Shown here: positions 9,794 through 18,148 of the stretch, piece by piece
How the letters are laid out: each line of letters starts with the position of its first letter
Position numbering within the stretch: the first letter of the stretch is position 1
The notes under the pieces: model-generated
What the model was told of the DNA's origin: nothing
Database searches by the model: none
The model's input: only the letters and a program-made list of their open reading frames with translations
Program-made: the position numbers and the translations under genes
Assembly (NCBI GenBank): GCA_903772945.1
Contig: CAICTM010001189.1
Span: forward strand, 1 to 34,629
Source: Seminavis robusta
Lineage: Eukaryota; Bacillariophyta; Bacillariophyceae; Naviculales; Naviculaceae
Reading direction: 5' to 3'
DNA: 34,629 nt

Positions 9794-10258
9794 CGGTACC
9801 TGGGTTACTCGGCATTTTGTCTATTTAAGCTATTGTGTCTGATTACAGAGTTGCTTAAATGTTCTATGCTCCTTAGAAAAAGTGGCTTATGTCTCACAAT
9901 GTCTCACTTTGTATACCAATGTCTCACAATGTCTCACTTTGTCTACCAATGTATGTATCACTTTGTCTACTAATGTCTACCAATGTATCACTTTGTCTAC
10001 TAATGTCTACAAGGTACTGTAAAACAGTACAAAAATGTCTCACAATGTCTCACTTTGTCTACCAATGTCTCACAATGTCTCACTTTGTCTACCAATGTAT
10101 CACTTTGTATACTAATGTTTACTAATGTATCACTTTGTCTCCTAATGTCTCCTAATGTCTCCTAATGTCTTAAATCTTTTCAACGGTCTGTAGACATTTC
10201 CATAATCGCCAAAACACAAACAGACAGAATGACAGAATGCCGAGTAACCCTGGTACAG
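9794..10258. mobile_element. Candidate non-autonomous element: TIRs around a minisatellite
   Basis: The 28 bp at 9794-9821 and the reverse complement of 10231-10258 agree at 25 of 28 positions; the shared core is GGGTTACTCGGCATT. The 465-bp interval between the outer ends is filled mostly by a tandem repeat and has no gene. Inverted ends around a short non-coding interior are typical of MITE or foldback elements. No target-site duplication was obvious and there is no transposase, so the assignment is inference. Confidence 0.5.
9889..10170. repeat. Minisatellite of AATGTCTCACTTTGTCTACC type
   Basis: Imperfect direct repeats are built from the words ATGTCTCACA, ATGTCTCACTTTGT and CTACCAATGT. 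Near the right end the units drift to TCTCCTAATG. A short unrelated stretch at about 10012-10035 splits the array. The repeat unit is not a clean fixed length. The short open frames across it are repeat translation and not genes. Confidence 0.85.
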
Positions 10259-10408
10259 TTAGGTTAGGTTAGGTTGGCTTCCCAAGATAAATCCCTATCA
10301 GTTCCACCACACCCCGCCTTATTAAAACGCTTGCTTGCTTGTGGTGCCGTAACTCAACCAGGGGAGAGATCGCATTCGATTCGATTCGATTCGATTCGAT
10401 TCGATTCG
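10259..10408. repeat. TTAGG triplet and a perfect (ATTCG)7 microsatellite
   Basis: TTAGG occurs three times in tandem at 10259-10275, immediately outside the right inverted repeat. ATTCG occurs seven times in tandem at 10374-10408. The DNA between them is unremarkable. ATTCG-type pentamers recur at 11461-11470. Confidence 0.85.
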
Positions 10409-10577
10409 ACTCATTCCATCGGAGGCCGAGACCAAACTAGCTTGCTAAAACCTCCTCCTCATGCTTGCAGTGCCACACCAGTTCAAACATCACTTTCATC
10501 ATGCTACTAGATACTAGACTCTACATGTATATCTTTTGACTTGTCGAGTTCGGTTTATTCAATATCCTATCCAAAAA

Positions 10578-11300
10578 TCACCATCGCTCGCCGTCAACGC
10601 TGTCATGCATGTCATAGTATTCCTCAAGAATGTCGTCATCTTCTGACATGTCATCCTCATCACTGCTATCGCTACTCTCCTCCAGATCAGTGCTGTCACT
10701 GCTGTCACTGCTATCAGTGCTGTCACTGTCACTGCTGTCACTGCTGCTACTACTACTTTCATCACTGCTGCTGCTTACCTCACTCATGTCACCCCCGTGC
10801 TGATGTGTGTCATCAGTTCCTAACTTGAGCGTGTCGTTGCAGATCCGCAATTCGTCACCGAAAACTTGATCTTCTCCCGCATCGTTTTTACTCTCATCGA
10901 CTTTGCGGCCATCATCGGTAGTAGTCCCATCACCACCAGCATCCATACATCTGTCTCCCAACTCATCGTCGCTGCTGCTGCTACTACTGCTACTGCTAGT
11001 ATCGTCAGCAGTAACGCTGGCCACGTCTAAGAGTAAAACCGTTTGCTGAATGTCCTGGCAGATCTGTTCTTGACAAAACAGACCGGCAGCGCAATCTTGG
11101 TTCTTGGTACATGACTCGAGCAACTTGGCCTTGCCACCATGTGGCTGCTTCTGCTGTTCTGAAGTTGTGGATGTTGCCGTACTGTGGTTACGGCCAATGC
11201 CTGGGAACTGAAAATGATCACGTTCTGCTTCATGCTGGTCACCATTGCTTCTTGCTGACGCTAGAGCAAGTAGTAGCAGTAATATCAAAGCGGTCTGCAT
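10578..11300 (-). CDS. Secreted acidic Ser/Asp-rich protein, silacidin-like composition
   Basis: A 240-residue protein. The chosen ATG begins a clear signal peptide (MQTALILLLLLALASARS, cleavage about residue 16). The frame runs further upstream, but that would bury the signal. Residues 64-81 carry a compact Cys motif, C-x5-C-x5-C-x4-C (ESCTKNQDCAAGLFCQEQIC). The second half is extremely acidic: nine Ser at about 102-110, then about 162-230 made almost only of Ser, Asp, Glu and Thr in SSDSSDSDS-type runs, with no Lys or Arg there. If the Ser are phosphorylated it would be a strong polyanion, like the silacidins of diatom silica or Ca-binding phosphoproteins of extracellular matrix. That role is inference from composition only. 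It lies between the two LRR paralogs on the same strand. Confidence 0.75.
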   Translation of the reverse strand: MQTALILLLLLALASARSNGDQHEAERDHFQFPGIGRNHSTATSTTSEQQKQPHGGKAKLLESCTKNQDCAAGLFCQEQICQDIQQTVLLLDVASVTADDTSSSSSSSSSDDELGDRCMDAGGDGTTTDDGRKVDESKNDAGEDQVFGDELRICNDTLKLGTDDTHQHGGDMSEVSSSSDESSSSSSDSSDSDSTDSSDSSDSTDLEESSDSSDEDDMSEDDDILEEYYDMHDSVDGERW

Positions 11301-11672
11301 GCAGGAGGAGCTACTGCTGTGGATGCTGTGCCTACAGTTGACTATGCTACTGGTATCATTAGCCTCGCCAGAGTCTGATGCAGTACTTCCACAACCATCA
11401 GAACAGGACGAGGTTCGAACCAGATCCGTGCACAGGCGAAGAAAAAAAGTGAGGTGCAAAGATTCGATTCGACCAGTCATTTGTAGCACCCAGTGAGACA
11501 GAAACTACTAAATGCCGGTCACCCAGGAAAAGATACTTAGAAAAATGCTACTTAGTGCTCAGGACACTCAAAATAGAGTTAAAGGTCTCGACGGCACAGC
11601 TAAAACATGGCACCGACAGCTGCACTGACAGTGGCATTTTGCGGGCGGTGGCTTGCATCTTGCTGCGGAAAC

Positions 11673-14069
11673 TTAGACTGCCAGATCAGCACAAGGACAG
11701 TGACGGCAGCCACATAAGGTTTCAGAGCAGTCAAAGCTAAGCTCCTGAATCCTGCACAAACCTTGTGGAATTGTGCCTGTGATGCCAGTTCCCTTGATTC
11801 GTAGGGAAAGCAATGTGTTGTTGATCTGCTCAAGACTTGCCGGAAGCTGTCCGGTGATTCCTGTATTTCCTTCCAACCACAGTTTCTTGATGGACGGGAG
11901 CAACCCCAGCTCTGATGGCAGCTTGCCTATCAAAAAATTGTGCCCAATATCCAGAATATCCAGATCAATCCTTAAGAGCTCTGTTGGGATGGAACCCACA
12001 AAGTTGTTCTTTCCAAGGTCAAGAATGTGCAGGGAACTCATCAGCCCCAGCGATGTCGGCAGTTCACCTGATAGCTGGGAAGATGCCAGATCCAGCCAAG
12101 TCATTTGAGACACAAGACTCCCAATGTTTGGAGGCAGTGTGCCAGAAAAGCGGTTGCCCAGCATCTGGACCCAGTGCAAGTTCGTCAAGCTCCAGAATTC
12201 CATTGGAATGGTTCCAGTTAACCCACAACCTTCAGCTGCTATCGTCACGAGTGTATCAGCAAGCAGGCCAAGTTCACTTGGGATCCCACCGCTGAATTGA
12301 TTATTGTTTATGACAAGACGTTCCAGTCCTTGCAGGTTGCCGATTTCCGAAAACAGTTGCCCTCCCAGACTGTTTCGGGGTAATGCCAGAATGTTCAATG
12401 TTGTCAAAAGTGCAAGCTCCGGTGGGAGACGACCTTGTAGATTGAAGTTTGTCAGATCCAATAGTCGATAGAATTGGTCACCATCACATGCTGTGCCTCC
12501 ATACCTGGAATGTGTTGTGGTCGTAAACCAGTCGCATTCCGAACTGTCATATGACAACCATTTTGCCATTTCTAGTTCCTGCGTTGCAGCCTCTGGAGGT
12601 GGACAGTCCTCTGGTTCTCTAAGTTGTGGCGGTTGTTGTTGTTGTCTTGACTGTGTATTCCATGGTTGTGGGCATGGCCGTGGTCGCGAGTTTGGGCGAG
12701 CTGGACGTTGTGGCCATGGTCTAGTCATGTTGGTGCCTGGAATGATGGGTGTCGGAATGAATGGTGCAATTCCGGAACCCTCCCAATTCTCTCCATGTGT
12801 GGCATAGTAGAACGTGGCCAGTGCAAATCGCTGAATAAGCCTTCCACTGGAATAATTCTTCAAAAATGGATCAAGGGAGATCCAGTTGTATGCCTTTGTC
12901 TGAGGAGAAGAAGATTGATATGTGTCCTGCTGCTGTAGTAGGATCCATAGTGTTGTATTTGGGACGGAAAAAGGCAAGTCCCATTGCCATGGTGCGGAGG
13001 TTTGTGTGCTGTTTGTCACTGACTGCTGGTCCGCCGAGTCTCTCTGCGACGATGACGTTGTTTGTGTACTATGGCGCGCTACCAAAGTAACAACAATCAC
13101 CACCATAGCAAGGAAAAGGAATCCAACCAGCACCATCTTGACAGTCGCAGAGACATGCTTCCTCTGTCTTTGCTGTTTGGTTTCTTGTTGTTTGACCAAA
13201 TCCATAGACTGGGCCTCCTGGGAAGGATACTGTGTTACCGGACTGGCAACAGCCAAGCCTTCTTCTGCCCGACGAATGTGTATTATTTGATCCTCCTCCT
13301 CCTGATGATCCTGTGTGCCATCATCTCCAAGCACAATCGTGGCAGTGCTCTGATCTGAATCGTCCGTTAAGGGAATGTCGCCGTGACTGGGCCTGGCACG
13401 ATGAGCACCAGGGATGGAGGTTGCTAGAGGGACGCCCTGAATGAGCCGAATAGGAGGAGGCACTGACTCCTCTTGTGGGCGTCCTTCCTTATTTGTTGGG
13501 TCTTGAATTTCTCCCAGTCTAGCTTGGCTTTGGCAGCAGAGTTCTCCTGTCAACTGCTCGTCGTCGTCGTCAGCACAAGATATCGGCACTTGCTGCTTCT
13601 GGAGAGACGCAGTTTGTTTCCGCAGATCCGAGTCATCCTGTTCCGTGTATTTGGGGAGGGCTTCATCTGAAATAAGAAGTCCAACCTCAAACAGAACATT
13701 CCTTGTCAAGGCCGCATCTTCGTGGTCTTCCTCTGCTGCCCGTAGATAGCTTGATTCTTGTACTATTACAGGAGTGGCCTCCTTATCCTCGCTATCTTTG
13801 ACTTCTTCTTGGACCTCACTGCCATCATGATGGTCGTTGTTGTTATCTGATGGTGTTGTTGACCTCCCTTTTCCCTTAAGGGCAGCATCAGCCTCATCCA
13901 ACAACTGCGTAACGATTCTCTGGGCTGTCACAGCCGCACTGTCCTCCTTTATCACGTTCTCCGCCTTCAACAGAGAATTCTCGGCTTCCAACATGACGGC
14001 AGGTGGGGTAGCGGACAATTGTAAGTTACTCTCTTGAGTCGTCTGATGATAGCCACTTTTGTCTTCCAT
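11673..14069 (-). CDS. Single-pass LRR membrane protein (copy B)
   Basis: Paralog of the LRR protein at 6898-9222, with the same architecture. With the start used here it has 798 residues. The frame is open to another ATG at 14120 and one at 14321. The latter would add residues encoded by GTAC-rich spacer-like DNA, so I prefer the ATG at 14069 (MEDKSGYHQ). It has a cytosolic acidic/Gln-rich region with RNVLFEVGLLIS and RLIQGVPLATSIPGAHRA, and a membrane helix at about 310-331. These are followed by RFALATFYYATHGENW (about 414-429), a Pro/Arg/Gln-rich insert, WLSYDSSECDWF, and about 9 LRRs (about 536-760). The terminal Cys cluster is FDCSETLCGCRHC. No kinase domain is present. Probable surface receptor or adhesion protein; ligand unknown. 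Confidence 0.88.
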   Translation of the reverse strand: MEDKSGYHQTTQESNLQLSATPPAVMLEAENSLLKAENVIKEDSAAVTAQRIVTQLLDEADAALKGKGRSTTPSDNNNDHHDGSEVQEEVKDSEDKEATPVIVQESSYLRAAEEDHEDAALTRNVLFEVGLLISDEALPKYTEQDDSDLRKQTASLQKQQVPISCADDDDEQLTGELCCQSQARLGEIQDPTNKEGRPQEESVPPPIRLIQGVPLATSIPGAHRARPSHGDIPLTDDSDQSTATIVLGDDGTQDHQEEEDQIIHIRRAEEGLAVASPVTQYPSQEAQSMDLVKQQETKQQRQRKHVSATVKMVLVGFLFLAMVVIVVTLVARHSTQTTSSSQRDSADQQSVTNSTQTSAPWQWDLPFSVPNTTLWILLQQQDTYQSSSPQTKAYNWISLDPFLKNYSSGRLIQRFALATFYYATHGENWEGSGIAPFIPTPIIPGTNMTRPWPQRPARPNSRPRPCPQPWNTQSRQQQQPPQLREPEDCPPPEAATQELEMAKWLSYDSSECDWFTTTTHSRYGGTACDGDQFYRLLDLTNFNLQGRLPPELALLTTLNILALPRNSLGGQLFSEIGNLQGLERLVINNNQFSGGIPSELGLLADTLVTIAAEGCGLTGTIPMEFWSLTNLHWVQMLGNRFSGTLPPNIGSLVSQMTWLDLASSQLSGELPTSLGLMSSLHILDLGKNNFVGSIPTELLRIDLDILDIGHNFLIGKLPSELGLLPSIKKLWLEGNTGITGQLPASLEQINNTLLSLRIKGTGITGTIPQGLCRIQELSFDCSETLCGCRHCPCADLAV

Positions 14070-14321
14070 TATTTCTTCTGATTCGATTCTGATGACAGTG
14101 CTGCTGCAATTATAGCTCATCGAATGGTGTCGTTGCCTCTCCTCGATCTCTCTCTGGTTGGTCACCTCACCCGAGCGGTACCGATACATACGGTACAGTA
14201 TCAAGTACCAGTACATCGCATGGCCCTCTCTGGCTTCCAACCGGTACGACTGTACGCATCGTAGACTTATTGTTTTAAAAGCCAGCGGAGCAGTGTTCTC
14301 TCGGCAGTAGGGTCTTCTCAT

Positions 14322-14847
14322 GCAGGACTAGGCTTGTAAAAGAATTTGGCTTTTGGAACGAGCATGACATCCACAGAAACAACAATTCATAGGAGGATGT
14401 GTGCTGGGATTCCCAAGGGCCTTTACACTTTTCATTAATTGAGTACTTGGGAAATTTTGGGTACATGTGGGCATGTGAGCTAGCTAACGGTCTACTAGTA
14501 CATCATGTATGATGTATTCAGCTGCTGCAGCGGTGGCCACTGGCTGCGCTCCGGTAGCCCGCCAGGGTTTTGGCCCAAAAATGAAACTTCGAATCTGGCT
14601 GAGGCTACAGTACAGGGGGTGACTCAAATCACTTTCTATTTCCTGCATCGCTTTTGACCGCTTGCTAGCTAGTAAAGTTTACCGCAAGCCCAATTGGAAA
14701 TGCATTGATCCGAGCCAACATATTACTTTCCGATTGAATCGAATCCTTCCTCCTGATACACCGATGGTAACAGGCAGTGTCCAAGACATCCCAAAACAGC
14801 AACAACAACAACCCTATTGTCTAGTTTCAAGCATAACAAGGGATTAG
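14322..14847. other. Spacer between two minus-strand genes
   Basis: No gene is visible. It contains GCTAGCTA-type palindromes at about 14480 and 14660 and a CAACAACAACAACCC run near 14800. The part next to 14322 probably contains the promoter of LRR copy B, and the part near 14847 the 3' end of the next gene. Confidence 0.4.
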
Positions 14848-16278
14848 TTAGTTTGTCGTTCCTGATTTTGGCTTATTGTAAAGACCTGAAGCCTGATCAT
14901 CGTCCTCCAAAAGGTCATGCAGGCTATCAATAAGGTCCCAAGCAATCAGATCTGGGTGGCCGCCTCTTTGTCCCATGCAACGATGTCCATTCCGAAAGCG
15001 ATAACTCTCCGTGTCTGTGATGCAGGTCGAGACATTGTGACGAGTATCGGTGCTGCATTCGTACACGGGCAGCCTCTCACTACTGCTAGTACTACTTGTG
15101 TGAAACTCTTCTTCCAGTGCTGTAATGTATTGACGTCCATTGATGGCTCGCAGATTCGTTCGGCCTTGTTGTTGTGTCTGTTGTAATGAGTCAATCATGG
15201 CCTGTGCTTCTCGGTGTAGCCGCTTGCCGTACCAAGCAAACATGCCCACATAAATCACGGGTCCTGGATAGACTTTTGCCACATCGGTCACTGTGGGAGC
15301 GGCAGCATTCTCAAAGTCCAAGCCAAGCTCTGGAAACTGACGTTGGTATGCCATCATGATTTTGTAGAAATTCGTTCCTGTGGATTCGGAGAACTGATTG
15401 AATCGTCCCAAGACAATGGCATCTAGAGATGCCAACGGTCTCTGCAGAATCTTGTGTTCCAATGTTTCATGCCATTTCTTGGAATACACAAACGGACAGT
15501 TGGTGGCAGAATAAATGGTAAGATTGCCCCGTAGTTGGATCTGCAAGACTCCATAGGTAGGTTGGTCTGGCATGGCAAACAACAGTTTTGGCTCTCCCAC
15601 AATCTGGTCTTTGTATTGACACAACAGAGTGCTCACTTGCTGTCGTGTGTGCGAGTTGCCCATGATGAGAATAGCCCTTCCTCTCGTACTGTGCGGTGGT
15701 ACTATTGACTGCCGTTGTCCCCATTCCGTGTTTCCAGCTTTCATTTTTTCCTGGTAGGTTTTGGAAATGATACCTTCCAAGAGAGATGCAAATTGATCAT
15801 ATGGCTTGCCCGCACATTGATACTCTATAGGCATGGCAAGCCTTTTCATTGGTACATTGGGTGCTTTTTCCACTGGTTGGGGAGTGACACGACACATGCG
15901 GAACTTGGCAAGGTCAAATGCGGATTGTGGAATACTAGAAGGCAAGTTTGAGGTCTTCGTTTTGCCTTCAGCATCCGCGGTCTCTGTATTGGTCAATAGC
16001 AACGCCCTCCGCTCGCTGGTTTGCGGGGTGTCTGGATTTAGATTTGATGCAGTATTAGCTTTCGCTAGTCTTCGGCTCGTTTTGGCGCCCAAAGATGGAG
16101 CTGATTCTTGGTAGGGACCATCCTCGTGTTGTTGCCTGTTGAAGAAATGACCAGCAGCCTTTTGTGTCTCATCCAAGAGTTGGTTTTGATGCAGCAGGGA
16201 AACCAAAGAAAATAACGTCAGAGAAAGCACGAACGACGCCAGGGTGTGCTTCATGGTATCGTTTCTTCTAGTATTCAT
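14848..16278 (-). CDS. Type II membrane protein with SGNH/PC-esterase-like domain
   Basis: A 476-residue protein. A short basic N terminus (MNTRRNDTMK) is followed by one hydrophobic helix (about 11-30), the layout of a Golgi type II membrane enzyme. A Ser/Thr-rich stem runs to about 120. The lumenal domain has RGRAILIMGNSHTRQQ (about 200-214), where GNSH resembles block I of SGNH/GDSL hydrolases and the GDS box of plant TBL/PMR5 polysaccharide O-acetyltransferases. Near the end, GQRGGHPDLIAWDLID could hold the catalytic His/Asp. Several N-glycosylation sites are present. Acetylation of cell-wall glycans is a reasonable guess, but similarity is limited to these motifs. An upstream ATG at 16392 is possible, but the start at 16278 puts the helix at the N terminus. 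It is divergent from the SNARE gene. Confidence 0.75.
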   Translation of the reverse strand: MNTRRNDTMKHTLASFVLSLTLFSLVSLLHQNQLLDETQKAAGHFFNRQQHEDGPYQESAPSLGAKTSRRLAKANTASNLNPDTPQTSERRALLLTNTETADAEGKTKTSNLPSSIPQSAFDLAKFRMCRVTPQPVEKAPNVPMKRLAMPIEYQCAGKPYDQFASLLEGIISKTYQEKMKAGNTEWGQRQSIVPPHSTRGRAILIMGNSHTRQQVSTLLCQYKDQIVGEPKLLFAMPDQPTYGVLQIQLRGNLTIYSATNCPFVYSKKWHETLEHKILQRPLASLDAIVLGRFNQFSESTGTNFYKIMMAYQRQFPELGLDFENAAAPTVTDVAKVYPGPVIYVGMFAWYGKRLHREAQAMIDSLQQTQQQGRTNLRAINGRQYITALEEEFHTSSTSSSERLPVYECSTDTRHNVSTCITDTESYRFRNGHRCMGQRGGHPDLIAWDLIDSLHDLLEDDDQASGLYNKPKSGTTN

Positions 16279-16652
16279 TGGTTGGGATCGATAAAGGAAA
16301 GCAGGAAAAAAGGAAGGAATAGGGTAGGTTGCAGCATTCGGTTTATAATGGGCACTGTTGTCCTCCTGTTGGGGCAACCGTTGGAAACGCATCTGGCAAA
16401 CTTTGATGAGGATTTTCGAGCCAAAGCAAAAAAAGTGAGGAGGTTAGTCGCGGAAAATCGGTACCATTCTTGGATACTTAACATGATGACTAGGAAGTCA
16501 TTGTATACAGATTTCAGTAGGGGAATCTGGCAAAGATACACCAGGTGCTCTGACCCACTTTTTGCGTTGTTTTGGCTTTGCACACCATGGCCATGCTGTT
16601 GCCGGTTTAGTTAGAATTGAATTGAATCGATTACTAGTATACTACTGTAACC
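16279..16652. promoter_or_regulatory. Divergent promoter between SGNH-like and SNARE genes
   Basis: This 374-bp gap separates two head-to-head genes, so both promoters must lie here or overlap the 5' ends. It is A/T-rich, with a TATAATGG at about 16346 and an ATTGAATTGAATCGATT repeat at 16615-16631. No transcription start can be fixed from sequence alone. The frame of the SGNH-like gene remains open to 16392. Confidence 0.45.
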
Positions 16653-17837
16653 ATGGCGTCGGATGACAAGTTGAGGTGTGCCATTGTGTACCGCTTGGAA
16701 GGTGCAGGTCCAACAGCCGTGCCTTTGGCGCAGTTGGACTATCTCAAGGAAGTGGAAACCCACAAGAAGGACAGCGAAGGCGATTTGTATGGAGGCAAAA
16801 AGGCCAACTTTGCCAAGGCAGTTGCTCGTGTTGTGGGAAATGATCCACCAACAGGTGTCAGTCAGGGTCAAAAGGTGGGAGGATTCAAGGTAGTGCAGTC
16901 AGATGAACATCAGGTGGTTTATGGCGCTGATCTAGAGGGGATCTGTAAGGAACAAACAGTATCAAGCACAGAAGCAAGACTGCTGCGTGTTCCATGGCTT
17001 GTTGTTGTACCAGTACATCTGACTTGATCTGCTTTCTCTCTCCTTTTATTCATAGGCTATTGCGTGATTACAGGATTGAAGTATCCCAATAGGATTGCCA
17101 TCAAGTTCCTGGAAGAGTTGGGAGAAGAGTTCCAAAAGACGATTGGTCATGAAGCGCTTAAGAAGGCCAAGGAGGATTCTCTCACTTCCAAAAAGGACAG
17201 CAAGAAAATCCTTCAGGCCATGTGCAAAAAGTTTGAAACGCCCGCCTCTTCTGACAAGACACACAAGGTTTTGGCACAGGTGGACAAGGTCAAGGAACAA
17301 ATGCAAGACAACATTGCCGGGATGATGAAGAATCAAGAATCTGCGGAAAGCTTGAACGAAAAGTCGGCTCAGCTCAATGAGCAAGCTGGTGTCTTTAAGA
17401 AGAACAGCAAGAAACTCAAGAACACCATGTGGTGGCAGAACATGAAGATGACACTGGCGCTTGGCTGTGTTGTGGTGGTCGTAGCCATTCTCCTGTTGCT
17501 TCCTATCATTACCAATGTTGGAAGTTTCACCACCATGATTACAGGAGGTGGTGGTGATGAAGGAGGACGCCGATACCTTATCTTTGGAGCAGGGGATATT
17601 GATGATGAGATCATTGACTACGATGAGGGCGTTTACTTTGACATGGCAGAAGCAGAGTTGGATGATGTTGACACGAAAGTTTATTTGGATGGCGACGAGA
17701 TCTTTGACTATGACACTGAGGAGGCCGTTTACTTTGATTTGGCAGAAGGAGGAGACGTGGATGATGTTGACATGAAACTTGATTTTGATGACGATATCTT
17801 GCACTATGACAATGAGGAGGCCGCGTACTTTGCATGA
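16653..17837 (+). CDS. Longin R-SNARE (VAMP7-like) with acidic C-terminal extension
   Basis: Two exons, 16653-16944 and 17056-17837, with a 111-bp intron (GTAAGG ... CATAG). Joining them gives ...GADLEGI-C-YCVITGLKYP, a typical longin reading, and a 357-residue protein. The longin domain is about 1-130. The SNARE helix is about 160-221, followed by MWWQNMK and a transmembrane helix (about 230-253). VAMP7-type SNAREs drive fusion with endosomal, vacuolar or plasma membranes. Two features are odd. Counting back from the WW next to the membrane, the ionic zero-layer position is Asn190, where R-SNAREs have Arg. The anchor is also followed by about 104 residues rich in Asp/Glu, built of repeats (DYDEGVYFDMAEAELDDVD, DYDTEEAVYFDLAEGGDVDD, HYDNEEAAYFA), whereas family members normally end at the membrane. 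The ATG has an ACCATGG context. Confidence 0.87.
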
Positions 17838-18148
17838 TGGGGCAGAAGGAGAGTTGAATGCTGTCACGGAAGTTCTACTGGAGGAATAGTATGGATCTGG
17901 AAGTTGTTTCTTTGTGTGTAGTGCGCTGCTGCTCGGGATATCCATTAGCGCGGCTGGATGATACGGTAGGATGGATTGACGTTGTCGGAGGCGAATCTTA
18001 CGTTTCATTCTATTGTAGAGTTGGATTTTACATTGACTATGTGTCGTGATCCAATCTACTGGTTTCTAGTAATCTTATTTGGTCAAATCCTTCGTTGAGA
18101 TTGTTGCTGGCGATCTGGCGATACTTGATTAATTGCCTTAAAAAAACA
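17838..18148. other. Convergent 3' spacer with a decayed repeat copy
   Basis: The first 50 bp after the SNARE stop still resemble the repeat encoding the acidic tail (GGGGCAGAAGGAGAGTTGAA against TGGCAGAAGCAGAGTTGGAT), but frameshifted. The rest shows no gene and separates two convergent 3' ends. Confidence 0.5.

Noticed and set aside
9889..10170. CRISPR-like array or short secreted proteins
   Set aside because: Direct repeats have no unique spacers, and the open frames are only translation of the repeat.
10259..10275. Telomere repeat TTAGG
   Set aside because: Only three copies, internal, flanked by ordinary genes; likely chance or a minor repeat.
10541..10828. Plus-strand frame rich in Cys and His
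   Set aside because: It is the antisense reading of the Ser/Asp repeats of the secreted acidic protein.
11405..11440. Possible tRNA B box (GGTTCGAACC)
   Set aside because: No acceptor stem, A box or anticodon arm could be folded at the right distances.
17046..18008. A 320-codon open frame on the minus strand opposite the SNARE second exon
   Set aside because: It mirrors the acidic repeats and SNARE helix, reads as His/Gln/Val/Ile low complexity and has no domain. The plus strand carries a clear, spliced SNARE.
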